The notes beneath the pieces are model-generated. The model had not been told where the DNA came from. It was given only the letters and a program-made list of their open reading frames with translations, and ran no database searches. Made by a program: the position numbers and the translations under genes. This document shows, piece by piece, positions 1 to 6,966 of a stretch of 14,307 nt of DNA. Position 1 is the stretch's first letter, and each line of letters opens with the position of its first letter. The stretch comes from Bacteroidales bacterium (GTDB lineage Bacteria; Bacteroidota; Bacteroidia; Bacteroidales; UBA932): assembly GCA_017651785.1 (NCBI GenBank), contig JAGCCD010000178.1, positions 1 to 14,307 on the forward strand, given 5' to 3'.

Positions 1-878
1 GGGTCGTTGGTATAGGTGATGTCGCGCATCAGCACGTCGGGGTTGTGGTCTATGAAGGAATACACCTCGTGCGAGCCAAGAAGGAAGGATGCTACCACCT
101 TGCCGTTGTCTATCTGCTTGCGGGAACCGTTAATCACGCCTTTCTTAATGAGGCGGAGCAGGCCGTCAGCAAACATCTCCGTATGCAGGCCAAGGTCTTT
201 ATGGTTGGCCAGCTGCGATGCCAGAGCGTTGGGAAGGGCACCGATGCCCATCTGCAGACAGTCTCCGTCTTCTACCAGGGCTGCGCAGTTGCGACCAATC
301 TCCATTTCCGTGGGCGTGGGCTCAGCAAAAGCGGCAGTTACCAGGGGCTCATCGTCCTGAACCAAATAGTCGAACGCCTCTGTGCTTATGAGGTCTCCGT
401 AAGCGAAGGGGACGTTGGGATTAACGACGCCTATTACAAGGTCTGCGGTCTGGATTGCCGCGTACGAGCAGTCAACAGAGGTGCCAAGGGACACGCGGCC
501 TTCTGCATCGGGCAGGGAGACATTTACCAGGGCTGCGCCCAGTTTTATGGCTCCGGTGCGGTACAGGCGGGGCGTTTCTCCAAGATGCACGGGCAGGTAG
601 TCCGCATAGCCGGCATTTACGTTAGCCCTCACGTTGGGGCCCACAAAGAAGCCCTGGTCGAAGAATATGCCCTCGTACTGCGGCTCGCTGTATGGAGCCG
701 GGCCCTCAGTGTGGAAGTGGTGGAAGTGAAGGTCCTTGACGTCTCCCGCGTCCGCCCTGCGGCAAAGCGCCCTGATGAGGCAATGAGGCACGCTGGCTAC
801 GCTGCTGAGGTGAATATGACAGTGTGAAGGTATATGGCTGACGGCTTCGTCTGCGCTGACGTATCTGATTTCTTTCAT
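1..878 (-). CDS. 4-hydroxybutyrate/acetyl-CoA-type CoA-transferase (3' end cut by window edge)
   Basis: This is a cytoplasmic enzyme of the acetyl-CoA hydrolase/transferase family, which moves CoA between acids such as acetate, butyrate or 4-hydroxybutyrate. The 292 visible residues, of roughly 430 usual in the family, read open to the left edge. Family landmarks are HFHHFHTEGPAPY (51-63), FFVGPNVRANVNAGYADYLPVHL (77-99), SLPDAEGRVSLGTS (121-134), LQMGIGALPNAL (208-219) and GLHTEMFADG (230-239). The Glu in HTEM (E234) is the expected residue that forms the CoA thioester. I chose the ATG at 878 because the homology begins there; a TTG at 888 in another frame is a shadow. The gene lies 21 bp after the OmpA-like lipoprotein gene but has its own TAnnTTTG element. 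The exact substrate cannot be read from sequence; 4-hydroxybutyrate or butyryl-CoA:acetate transfer is the best guess, and the family call is firm. Confidence 0.88.
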   Translation of the reverse strand, partial: MKEIRYVSADEAVSHIPSHCHIHLSSVASVPHCLIRALCRRADAGDVKDLHFHHFHTEGPAPYSEPQYEGIFFDQGFFVGPNVRANVNAGYADYLPVHLGETPRLYRTGAIKLGAALVNVSLPDAEGRVSLGTSVDCSYAAIQTADLVIGVVNPNVPFAYGDLISTEAFDYLVQDDEPLVTAAFAEPTPTEMEIGRNCAALVEDGDCLQMGIGALPNALASQLANHKDLGLHTEMFADGLLRLIKKGVINGSRKQIDNGKVVASFLLGSHEVYSFIDHNPDVLMRDITYTND

Positions 879-885
879 GGCGGCG

Positions 886-915
886 CAAAGATAACCATTT
901 TATTCGTCATTCAAG
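886..915 (-). promoter_or_regulatory. Bacteroidota-type promoter for the CoA-transferase gene, nearly leaderless
   Basis: Reading leftward, TATCTTTG (893 to 886) matches the -7 consensus TAnnTTTG exactly. CTTG (915 to 912) sits 18 bp upstream, close to the TTTG -33 box. Only seven bases (CGCCGCC) separate the -7 element from the ATG at 878, so transcription should start within a few bases of the start codon. The -33 part lies inside the end of the upstream lipoprotein gene. Confidence 0.6.
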
Positions 916-2852
916 CCGTATTTGCGGATAAAGGCCGATATTTCAGGGTCCAGGTTGCCTCTGTGTACGAAGCTGCGGTCTTGCGAGCAGGCATGCAGAT
1001 AATGCTCTACGGCGCCTCTCTCGTCGCCCTGGCGGGAAAGCGCTATGGCGGTAAGATAGTCCGTCCCGGCACTCTTGGGAAGAGTCTGAAGTATCTCCAG
1101 GGCAGAGGCATTGCGGTCAAGCGCAAGGAATGCCACAGCCGTATTGTAGTCGCGGTAGGGAAGAAGCCGCTCCAGCGCCTCCTTGTACTCCCTGTCCCGT
1201 ATCAGTTGCACGCCCCTCATATACACCGTATCGAGCTCTGTTGTATGGATGGTGTCCCGAATCATGTTCCTGCGGTGAAGGTAGAAGTCGAACTTTACTA
1301 CTCTCAGGCGTGGGTACAGGTGTTCGCGAAGGTATATGTACCACGGCTGACGGCTGAGGTTCTTTTCCCGGAAGTCAAGATCCTTCAAGGCGGACGCCTG
1401 CCTGTAAAACGTCTTTGCCGCTTCCGTAAGTGTTTGATCTTCCGCTACAAGGGCATCCAGCGCCTGCCAGTTCTCGCCGCCGCTCCGGCTGCGGAAACGG
1501 ATATCCTGCGTCCTGCGCGTATGTGCCCCGCCGCCGTCTAAGTCCATAAAGACGCCGCCTTCACGCGCAAGCGAATCGCGCACCCTGCGGACGTACAGGC
1601 TGAAATAGTCACCGGCCGCAGCGGCCCTTCGTCCGCACAGCGCCTCGTTTGCGCTCACGGAGCCTTCCGGAGATGCGAAAGAAGAGATTGTCATCGAGTC
1701 CAGCTGGAAGGTGTCGTTTACCAGCAGCCCCCGGATGTTCTCCTTTATGCGCCCGATTTCCACGGGGTTATTGCCCAGCGTCGGGACGATGTCGGCCTTT
1801 CCCTGCCGGAACTCTATGTAGCACGCCGTATTGGCCTGGACCGTGCGGCTGATGACCGTAAGCCTGTATTTCTCTGTATTGTCGGCCAGTCCCGCGATGG
1901 ACGAAATATAGAACGTAAGCGGCTCGGAGCGGGGAATTGTGTAGATCCGTTTCCCTTGCTCGCGTATGTCTCCACAAAGGCGGATATCGACCTTCCGCAG
2001 CCGGGGAGTGGTGTTTACCGTCTGCACGTAGGTGTAGATGAAGTCGCCGTTGTCGCTGCGGATCACGGTGTCCAGCCTGATGCCCTCGGATACAAGGGGC
2101 GCCTTTACGTACTTGTTGAACATCTTGTCTTTCATCGCCGCACGCCTGCGGTTCCAGCGTACCAGCATGCCGTAAGTGTAATGGTCTATTGCCTCCTGCT
2201 CCGTGACCCCGTACATTGAAGCAAACTGCTCGTCGGACACGAACGTGGTATCCTGCTTCAGGGCGTACAGCACAGGCAGGTTGCGCTCGATGAATATCTC
2301 CAGGTCGTGCTTGTTGATGAAGAGGGTAGTGTCTGTAACTATGGAGTCCAGGAACCGTTGATACTGCTGATATCCACGCAGTTGCGCCTTTCTGTAAGCG
2401 GCTCCGGTTATGATTACCGGTTCCAGGCGGATAGAGTCCTGAAGCACGTACATATCGGGATTGAGCCTCAGCTGCCAGCGGCTGTCCAGCATCTGTGCCG
2501 GCACGCGCACGTCGAAGGCGATGTCTACCTTACCGTGCCTCTCGGCCACATTGCGGAACCTGGCAGTGACGTACGAAGCCGTTATACGGTCGTGAGCCAC
2601 CATTTCACCGTTCTCGTCACGGATGGCGTTCATAATGAGGGTTTGATTGCCCTCATAGTCAACTACGCGCAGAGTGTCCCTTGGAGTGTCTGGAAGGGAA
2701 AGGGAAGGGAGGAACTGCTCCTCCTCCGCAGGCATTGTTAGACCGGCAGAGAGCTCCGTAGACTGGATTCTGTGAAGTTTATGTACGGTGGTGCAGGACA
2801 CTCCTGCCGCCAGAACGGCCGCCAGCAGCCGTATGCACTTGAGTCTGTTCAT
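900..2852 (-). CDS. OmpA-like domain lipoprotein with C-terminal TPR-like repeats
   Basis: This is a predicted lipoprotein of 650 residues, probably anchored in the outer membrane. The ATG at 2852 is preferred over an upstream in-frame GTG at 2879 because it puts a signal peptide first: a basic start, a hydrophobic stretch, then a lipobox-like AGVSC with the lipidated Cys at residue 20. Residues about 85-190 look like a beta-rich region typical of Bacteroidales envelope proteins. Residues about 343-515 resemble an OmpA-like fold, starting with YIEFRQGKADI (345-355) and including SSFASPEGS (390-398) and GRRA (407-410). The Asp that binds peptidoglycan in classical OmpA (in the GHTD motif) is replaced by the ASPEG variant, so peptidoglycan binding is uncertain. 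Residues about 541-640 form helical TPR-like repeats (YKEAL, ALEIL, AVEHY). It lies 117 bp after the DUF362 gene and 21 bp before the CoA-transferase. The function is unknown; a role in envelope assembly is inference. Confidence 0.75.
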   Translation of the reverse strand: MNRLKCIRLLAAVLAAGVSCTTVHKLHRIQSTELSAGLTMPAEEEQFLPSLSLPDTPRDTLRVVDYEGNQTLIMNAIRDENGEMVAHDRITASYVTARFRNVAERHGKVDIAFDVRVPAQMLDSRWQLRLNPDMYVLQDSIRLEPVIITGAAYRKAQLRGYQQYQRFLDSIVTDTTLFINKHDLEIFIERNLPVLYALKQDTTFVSDEQFASMYGVTEQEAIDHYTYGMLVRWNRRRAAMKDKMFNKYVKAPLVSEGIRLDTVIRSDNGDFIYTYVQTVNTTPRLRKVDIRLCGDIREQGKRIYTIPRSEPLTFYISSIAGLADNTEKYRLTVISRTVQANTACYIEFRQGKADIVPTLGNNPVEIGRIKENIRGLLVNDTFQLDSMTISSFASPEGSVSANEALCGRRAAAAGDYFSLYVRRVRDSLAREGGVFMDLDGGGAHTRRTQDIRFRSRSGGENWQALDALVAEDQTLTEAAKTFYRQASALKDLDFREKNLSRQPWYIYLREHLYPRLRVVKFDFYLHRRNMIRDTIHTTELDTVYMRGVQLIRDREYKEALERLLPYRDYNTAVAFLALDRNASALEILQTLPKSAGTDYLTAIALSRQGDERGAVEHYLHACSQDRSFVHRGNLDPEISAFIRKYGLNDE

Positions 2853-2889
2853 GCCGCAAAGATGCGGCTCCTGGGGCACAGGTGCAAGG

Positions 2890-2906
2890 ATCCGAAAAAA
2901 ACGGAT
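2890..2906 (-). repeat. Short inverted repeat, 5-bp arms around an A/T-only loop
   Basis: ATCCG and CGGAT flank seven identical bases (A on the plus strand, T on the minus strand). It lies about 40 bp upstream of the OmpA-like lipoprotein start. The stem is short and there is no following U-tract in the leftward transcript, so I do not call it a terminator. Confidence 0.35.
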
Positions 2907-2923
2907 GCGAGTTTTTTACGATT

Positions 2924-2950
2924 CTTTAAGGGCGCACGACGGCCTTAAAG
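2924..2950 (-). repeat. Inverted repeat with 8-bp perfect arms in the DUF362/OmpA-like gap
   Basis: CTTTAAGG (2924-2931) and CCTTAAAG (2943-2950) are perfect reverse complements around an 11-base loop, which can itself form two or three more pairs. The repeat starts 20 bp after the DUF362 stop codon. In leftward RNA it would form a stem-loop that is not followed by a run of U, so it is not a classical intrinsic terminator. It could stabilise the 3' end of the upstream mRNA or be a protein-binding site. Confidence 0.5.
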
Positions 2951-2969
2951 GAATGTGGCGGCGATTCTT

Positions 2970-4091
2970 TTATTCTGCCTCTTCTGAGGGTGCTTCCTCT
3001 TCTGCAGGGGCGTCGGGATAAACGAAGGGCACAAGGTCTTTGGCAGCGTCTGCGGCGGTAATCTGCACGCCGCCGTTGTCGAGGTCTATGAGGATGTAGC
3101 GGTCGTTACCCATTCCGAGCTCCTTCATATAGCTTAGCTGGCGCAGGCCGTGACGGGTTTCTATGCGCTCCTTGAGGGCGTGGTTTTCCTCTTCCTTCAT
3201 TGCGTACACAATGTCTACGCAGGCCTGGTCTATTGCCAGGATATCTGTGGAGGAAAGGATGCCGACGTTGGGCGTAACCACTGGTTCGGCAAGAAGGCCC
3301 TCGCAGTCGCAAGAAACTGACATATTGCGCATTACGTTAACGTATGTAACGTGGTCCTTGAAGTGGTCTATGGTGGCCTTTGTAGACTCGGCTATGCGCT
3401 CCATAAGCTCCTCCTGGGCAATGTCCCACTGGTCCGGCTGACCGGGGTGGGTGTGTATCCAGGCCTTGCCCAGATGGCCGTCTGCGCAGCCGATGCCGAT
3501 GTTCTTGTTGCTGCCTCCAAAGCCGCCGGCCACGTGTCCCTTGAAGTGGGTGAGCGTGACCATTGAGTCGTAATTGAGGAGGTGGGACCCTACGGACATC
3601 TGCTTGAACCATTTGCCACCCTCTACGGGGAGGCAGACGTTGCCTTCCTCGTCGATAATGTCTACCGGGCAGAAGGTCCAGCCGTTTACCTCTATGGTCT
3701 TGCGGTGGAGGGCCGTGGTGGAGCGGTCTCCCTCGTAATACGTATTTGTCTCTATTATCGTGGCCTCGGGCAAGTCTTTCTCGAACAATGCTTTAACCCA
3801 TTCACGCGGGATGATGTTGGGGCCGTTCTGCTCGCCGGTGTGAAGCTTTACGGCTACTTTGCCCGTGATGCCGCCGTTCACTTTCTCGTATGCCTTAATG
3901 AGGCCTTCTGGAGAAAGGTCGCGCGTGAAATACACTACGGACTGGGGGCCGGTGCGCTTCTCCATGGGGATGTACTTGTCGCCGTCTTTGCCGGGAGCAG
4001 GGGCCTTGGGCGAGCGGATGTAAGAAAAAACTATGGCGCCTGCGGCAAGCAGCAGGGCAATGGCGATGAGCAGTATATTCATGGGTTTCAT
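2970..4091 (-). CDS. Membrane-anchored DUF362 domain protein
   Basis: The protein has 373 residues. Residues 5-24 are a single hydrophobic segment without a lipobox, followed by a Pro/Lys linker and then a DUF362 domain from about residue 48. Landmarks are the GEQNGPNIIP stretch (86-95), GGSNKNIGIGCADGHLGKAW (192-211), the paired cysteines of SCDCEG (260-265) and DQACVD (288-293). The other cysteines are C141, C153 and C202. DUF362 proteins have no firmly established general role, although some carry iron-sulfur clusters; no ferredoxin CxxCxxC motif is visible here. The C-terminus is a short acidic Ala/Glu/Pro tail (361-373). With the positive charges after the segment being weak, topology is uncertain, but the domain is probably outside the cytoplasm. 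The gene starts 4 bp after the esterase stop, so the two are almost certainly co-transcribed. Confidence 0.8.
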   Translation of the reverse strand: MKPMNILLIAIALLLAAGAIVFSYIRSPKAPAPGKDGDKYIPMEKRTGPQSVVYFTRDLSPEGLIKAYEKVNGGITGKVAVKLHTGEQNGPNIIPREWVKALFEKDLPEATIIETNTYYEGDRSTTALHRKTIEVNGWTFCPVDIIDEEGNVCLPVEGGKWFKQMSVGSHLLNYDSMVTLTHFKGHVAGGFGGSNKNIGIGCADGHLGKAWIHTHPGQPDQWDIAQEELMERIAESTKATIDHFKDHVTYVNVMRNMSVSCDCEGLLAEPVVTPNVGILSSTDILAIDQACVDIVYAMKEEENHALKERIETRHGLRQLSYMKELGMGNDRYILIDLDNGGVQITAADAAKDLVPFVYPDAPAEEEAPSEEAE

Positions 4092-4095
4092 ATGG

Positions 4096-4947
4096 TTAAT
4101 CGAAATTTCTGGAAGCGAAGGGGAGAGAGAGCCTGAGGGCCAGGTGCCAGTATTCCCAGTTGTGAACGCCGTCCCTTACGCGGAGCTCGCTGTGCACGCC
4201 GGCGGCCTTCATCTTCATATGAAGGTCTGCGGAAAGGTGGAACAGGAAGTCGTCGTCTCCGCAGTCTATGAACCAGGCAACGGTGCGGAGTTTCTCAAGC
4301 GTAGCCTCGTCGGCATTGGCTACGAAATCTATTGCGGAATGCTCGCGAACGGCCTGGCAGACGTAATACAACTTGTCTTTCGTGGCGTTCTGGCCTTCTA
4401 CCTCGGAGCTCTTGTCGTCCAGCCAGGGGCTCATCGCGTAGCAGCTGGAGAACATGTCAGGATGCCTCTGGCAGTAGACGGTGCTGCCGCCTCCGCCCAT
4501 CGAGAGACCCATTATGGCGCGCTGCTGCTTGCAGCCTCCGCATTTGTATCTGCTCTCTATCTCGGGTATGAACTCCTGGAAGAAGAAATCCTCGTAGTTC
4601 CAGCCGGGCATGTTGAAATAGCCGTTCCAGGTGTTGCGGATATCGGGACCGCCGGCGTTGGGCATTACGATGACCATAGGCCGGGCCTCGCCGGAGCGCA
4701 TTAATTCGTCCGTTACTATCTGCATATTGCCGCGGGTTACCCAGGCGGTGTAGTCGTCGCTCAGGCCGTGGAGGAGATAGACGACGGGGTAGTGTTCCGG
4801 GACTTCTCCGAAGCCGTCGGGAAGATATACGTTATATGTGACCGTGGTGCCGAGCACTTTGCTGGACACGCTGTCCGTAACGATTTTACCCGCCATAAGG
4901 GGCAGGAAGGCGAAAGACAGCAGGAGGATTAAGGAGAGTTTCTTCAT
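4096..4947 (-). CDS. Secreted alpha/beta-hydrolase esterase (PF00756 esterase family)
   Basis: The 283-residue protein begins with a signal peptide (MKKLSLILLL..., cleavage near residue 20, after LMAG) and should act in the periplasm or beyond. It belongs to the esterase D / feruloyl esterase / antigen 85-like family. The oxyanion region YLLHGLSDDYTAW (57-69) is followed by the nucleophile elbow GLSMGG (Ser149), an acid in CGDDDFL (231-233) and His262 in DGVHNWEYW. These complete a Ser-Asp-His triad, so the enzyme should be active. Natural substrates in the family include acyl or feruloyl esters on plant polysaccharides; which one applies here cannot be told, and there is no polysaccharide-utilisation cluster beside it. 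It leads the leftward operon with the DUF362 gene, from a promoter placed directly after the gap terminator. Confidence 0.85.
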   Translation of the reverse strand: MKKLSLILLLSFAFLPLMAGKIVTDSVSSKVLGTTVTYNVYLPDGFGEVPEHYPVVYLLHGLSDDYTAWVTRGNMQIVTDELMRSGEARPMVIVMPNAGGPDIRNTWNGYFNMPGWNYEDFFFQEFIPEIESRYKCGGCKQQRAIMGLSMGGGGSTVYCQRHPDMFSSCYAMSPWLDDKSSEVEGQNATKDKLYYVCQAVREHSAIDFVANADEATLEKLRTVAWFIDCGDDDFLFHLSADLHMKMKAAGVHSELRVRDGVHNWEYWHLALRLSLPFASRNFD

Positions 4948-4969
4948 GTTACCAATTACGTTATCCTTA

Positions 4970-4977
4970 CAAATATA
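4970..4977 (-). promoter_or_regulatory. -7 promoter element of the esterase operon
   Basis: Read leftward this is TATATTTG, an exact TAnnTTTG match, 22 bp upstream of the ATG at 4947 and giving a leader of about 18-19 nt. It abuts the T-tract of the gap terminator, so the -33 region would fall in that T-tract and stem. No clear TTTG -33 box is visible. Confidence 0.6.
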
Positions 4978-4978
4978 G

Positions 4979-5020
4979 AAAAAATAAATAAAAAAGGCGG
5001 GGACCCAAAGGATTCCCGCC
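4979..5020 (-). terminator. Intrinsic terminator of gap
   Basis: In the leftward transcript GGCGGGAATCC and GGGTCCCCGCC form an 11-bp stem (one A-C mismatch, one G-U pair) with a three-base loop. It is followed by TTTTTTATTTATTTTTT. The stem begins 21 bp after the gap stop codon. This is the only strong intrinsic terminator I could find in the window. Confidence 0.88.
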
Positions 5021-5041
5021 CGATAAAAGGTTAAGCAATAA

Positions 5042-6058
<1,017 letters not shown>

Positions 6059-6059
6059 T

Positions 6060-6071
6060 TAACAATTGTTA
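6060..6071. repeat. Perfect 12-bp palindrome in the gap leader
   Basis: TAACAATTGTTA is its own reverse complement. It lies between the predicted gap transcription start (near 6087) and the gap ATG at 6040. A second, smaller pair of arms, CCTA/TAGG, lies at 6076-6085. The palindrome could be an operator for a dimeric regulator or simply part of an AT-rich leader. Confidence 0.45.
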
Positions 6072-6090
6072 TTATCCTAAATAGGCGGCG

Positions 6091-6098
6091 CAAATTTA
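6091..6098 (-). promoter_or_regulatory. -7 promoter element of gap
   Basis: Read leftward this is TAAATTTG, an exact TAnnTTTG match, followed by CGCCGCC. It predicts a transcript start near 6087 and a leader of about 47 nt. The 11 bases TTTGCGCCGCC are identical to those at the CoA-transferase promoter. No clear -33 TTTG is seen. Confidence 0.6.
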
Positions 6099-6121
6099 TG
6101 AAAAATTGAGAAAAAATCCAT

Positions 6122-6129
6122 TATATTTG
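6122..6129 (+). promoter_or_regulatory. -7 promoter element of the surE-lpxB-M48 operon
   Basis: TATATTTG is an exact TAnnTTTG match followed by C. The surE ATG is only 10 bases after its last G, giving a leader of perhaps 5-6 nt. It lies back to back with the gap -7 element, with 23 bp between the two. No clear -33 TTTG is seen. Confidence 0.6.
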
Positions 6130-6138
6130 CAGAAAAAG

Positions 6139-6966
6139 ATGCGCATTCTTGTAACCAACGACGACGGATACTCCGCCCGCGGCCTCAGGAGCCTTGTCAG
6201 GCTCCTCAGACCATTCGGAGATTTAACCATCGTTTCCCCAAAAAATGCCCAAAGCGGCATGTCAATGGCGGTAACGATGGGATACAAACCCATAGCTGTC
6301 AAACACATAGAAGACCTGCCCGGAGAAGACTGGTGGTATCTTGACGGTACCCCCGCCAGCTGCGTGAAATTCGGCATAGACAACATCTTCTATCCCCAGA
6401 AGCCAGACCTCGTGGTTTCCGGAATCAACCACGGCAACAACGCCGCAACAGCTACCCTTTATTCGGGCACCATCGGCGCTACTATGGAGGGCGCAGTAAA
6501 CGGCATCCCCGCGGTTGGAGTGAGCCTGGACACCTTCGACGAGAATGCAGACTTCTCTGCGGTAGAGAAACTGTTCCCGGATATCCTCCGCAAGCTCCTC
6601 GCTTCCTTCAATCCCCGTAAGGGCGCGTTCTACAACGTAAATTTCCCTTACCTGGCTCCGGAAGACATCAAGGGCATCAGGCCCGCACGCGTGGGATACG
6701 CACACTGGGAAAAGGAATATGTTGCCTACGGTCCCGAGTTCCTGGCCGCCCGCGGCCATCAGCAGTCCTTTGCTGCAAGAGCCTATGCAGACACCAAGCA
6801 GCCGGACGAAGAGCTGTACGTAATGGCCGGAGACTTCGTGAGCGAGCCCGACAACTATCCCGACGCAGACCATCTCCTTATGGAGCAGGGCTACATCACC
6901 ATTACGCCCCAGAACATCTACAATACCGACCTTGAGGAAATGAAGCGCCTATGCGATATTATCTGA
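6139..6966 (+). CDS. surE: 5'/3'-nucleotidase SurE
   Basis: SurE is a metal-dependent phosphatase that removes phosphate from nucleoside monophosphates and is linked to stationary-phase survival. The 275-residue protein begins MRILVTNDDG, with the metal ligands Asp8 and Asp9, then Ser39 in NAQSGMS and Asn97 in VSGINHG. The SGTIGATMEG segment (109-118) is also typical. I chose the ATG at 6139 rather than an upstream in-frame TTG at 6106, because the family N-terminus starts here and the TTG lies upstream of the -7 element. Its last 16 bp overlap the start of lpxB, which implies translational coupling. The surE-lpxB arrangement is familiar from Bacteroidota. Confidence 0.96.
   Translation: MRILVTNDDGYSARGLRSLVRLLRPFGDLTIVSPKNAQSGMSMAVTMGYKPIAVKHIEDLPGEDWWYLDGTPASCVKFGIDNIFYPQKPDLVVSGINHGNNAATATLYSGTIGATMEGAVNGIPAVGVSLDTFDENADFSAVEKLFPDILRKLLASFNPRKGAFYNVNFPYLAPEDIKGIRPARVGYAHWEKEYVAYGPEFLAARGHQQSFAARAYADTKQPDEELYVMAGDFVSEPDNYPDADHLLMEQGYITITPQNIYNTDLEEMKRLCDII

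Noticed and set aside
45..827. A 260-codon open frame on the plus strand
   Set aside because: It is antisense to the CoA-transferase gene, which has clear family motifs; the plus-strand translation shows no recognisable domain and is a GC-driven shadow.
834..1541. A 235-codon open frame on the plus strand opposite the OmpA-like gene
   Set aside because: No signal peptide, domain or promoter; the minus strand has a coherent 650-residue lipoprotein.
2857..2864. CATCTTTG, one mismatch from a -7 element, just before the OmpA-like start
   Set aside because: The first T is lost and only 4 bases remain before the ATG, so the transcript would start at or inside the start codon. Too weak to list as a promoter.
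2853..2879. A GTG start giving nine extra residues to the OmpA-like lipoprotein
   Set aside because: It would put MPQEPHLCG ahead of the signal peptide; the ATG at 2852 gives a normal lipoprotein N-terminus.
6106..6138. A TTG start that would extend SurE by 11 residues
   Set aside because: The SurE family begins at MRILVTNDDG, and the -7 promoter element lies downstream of that TTG.
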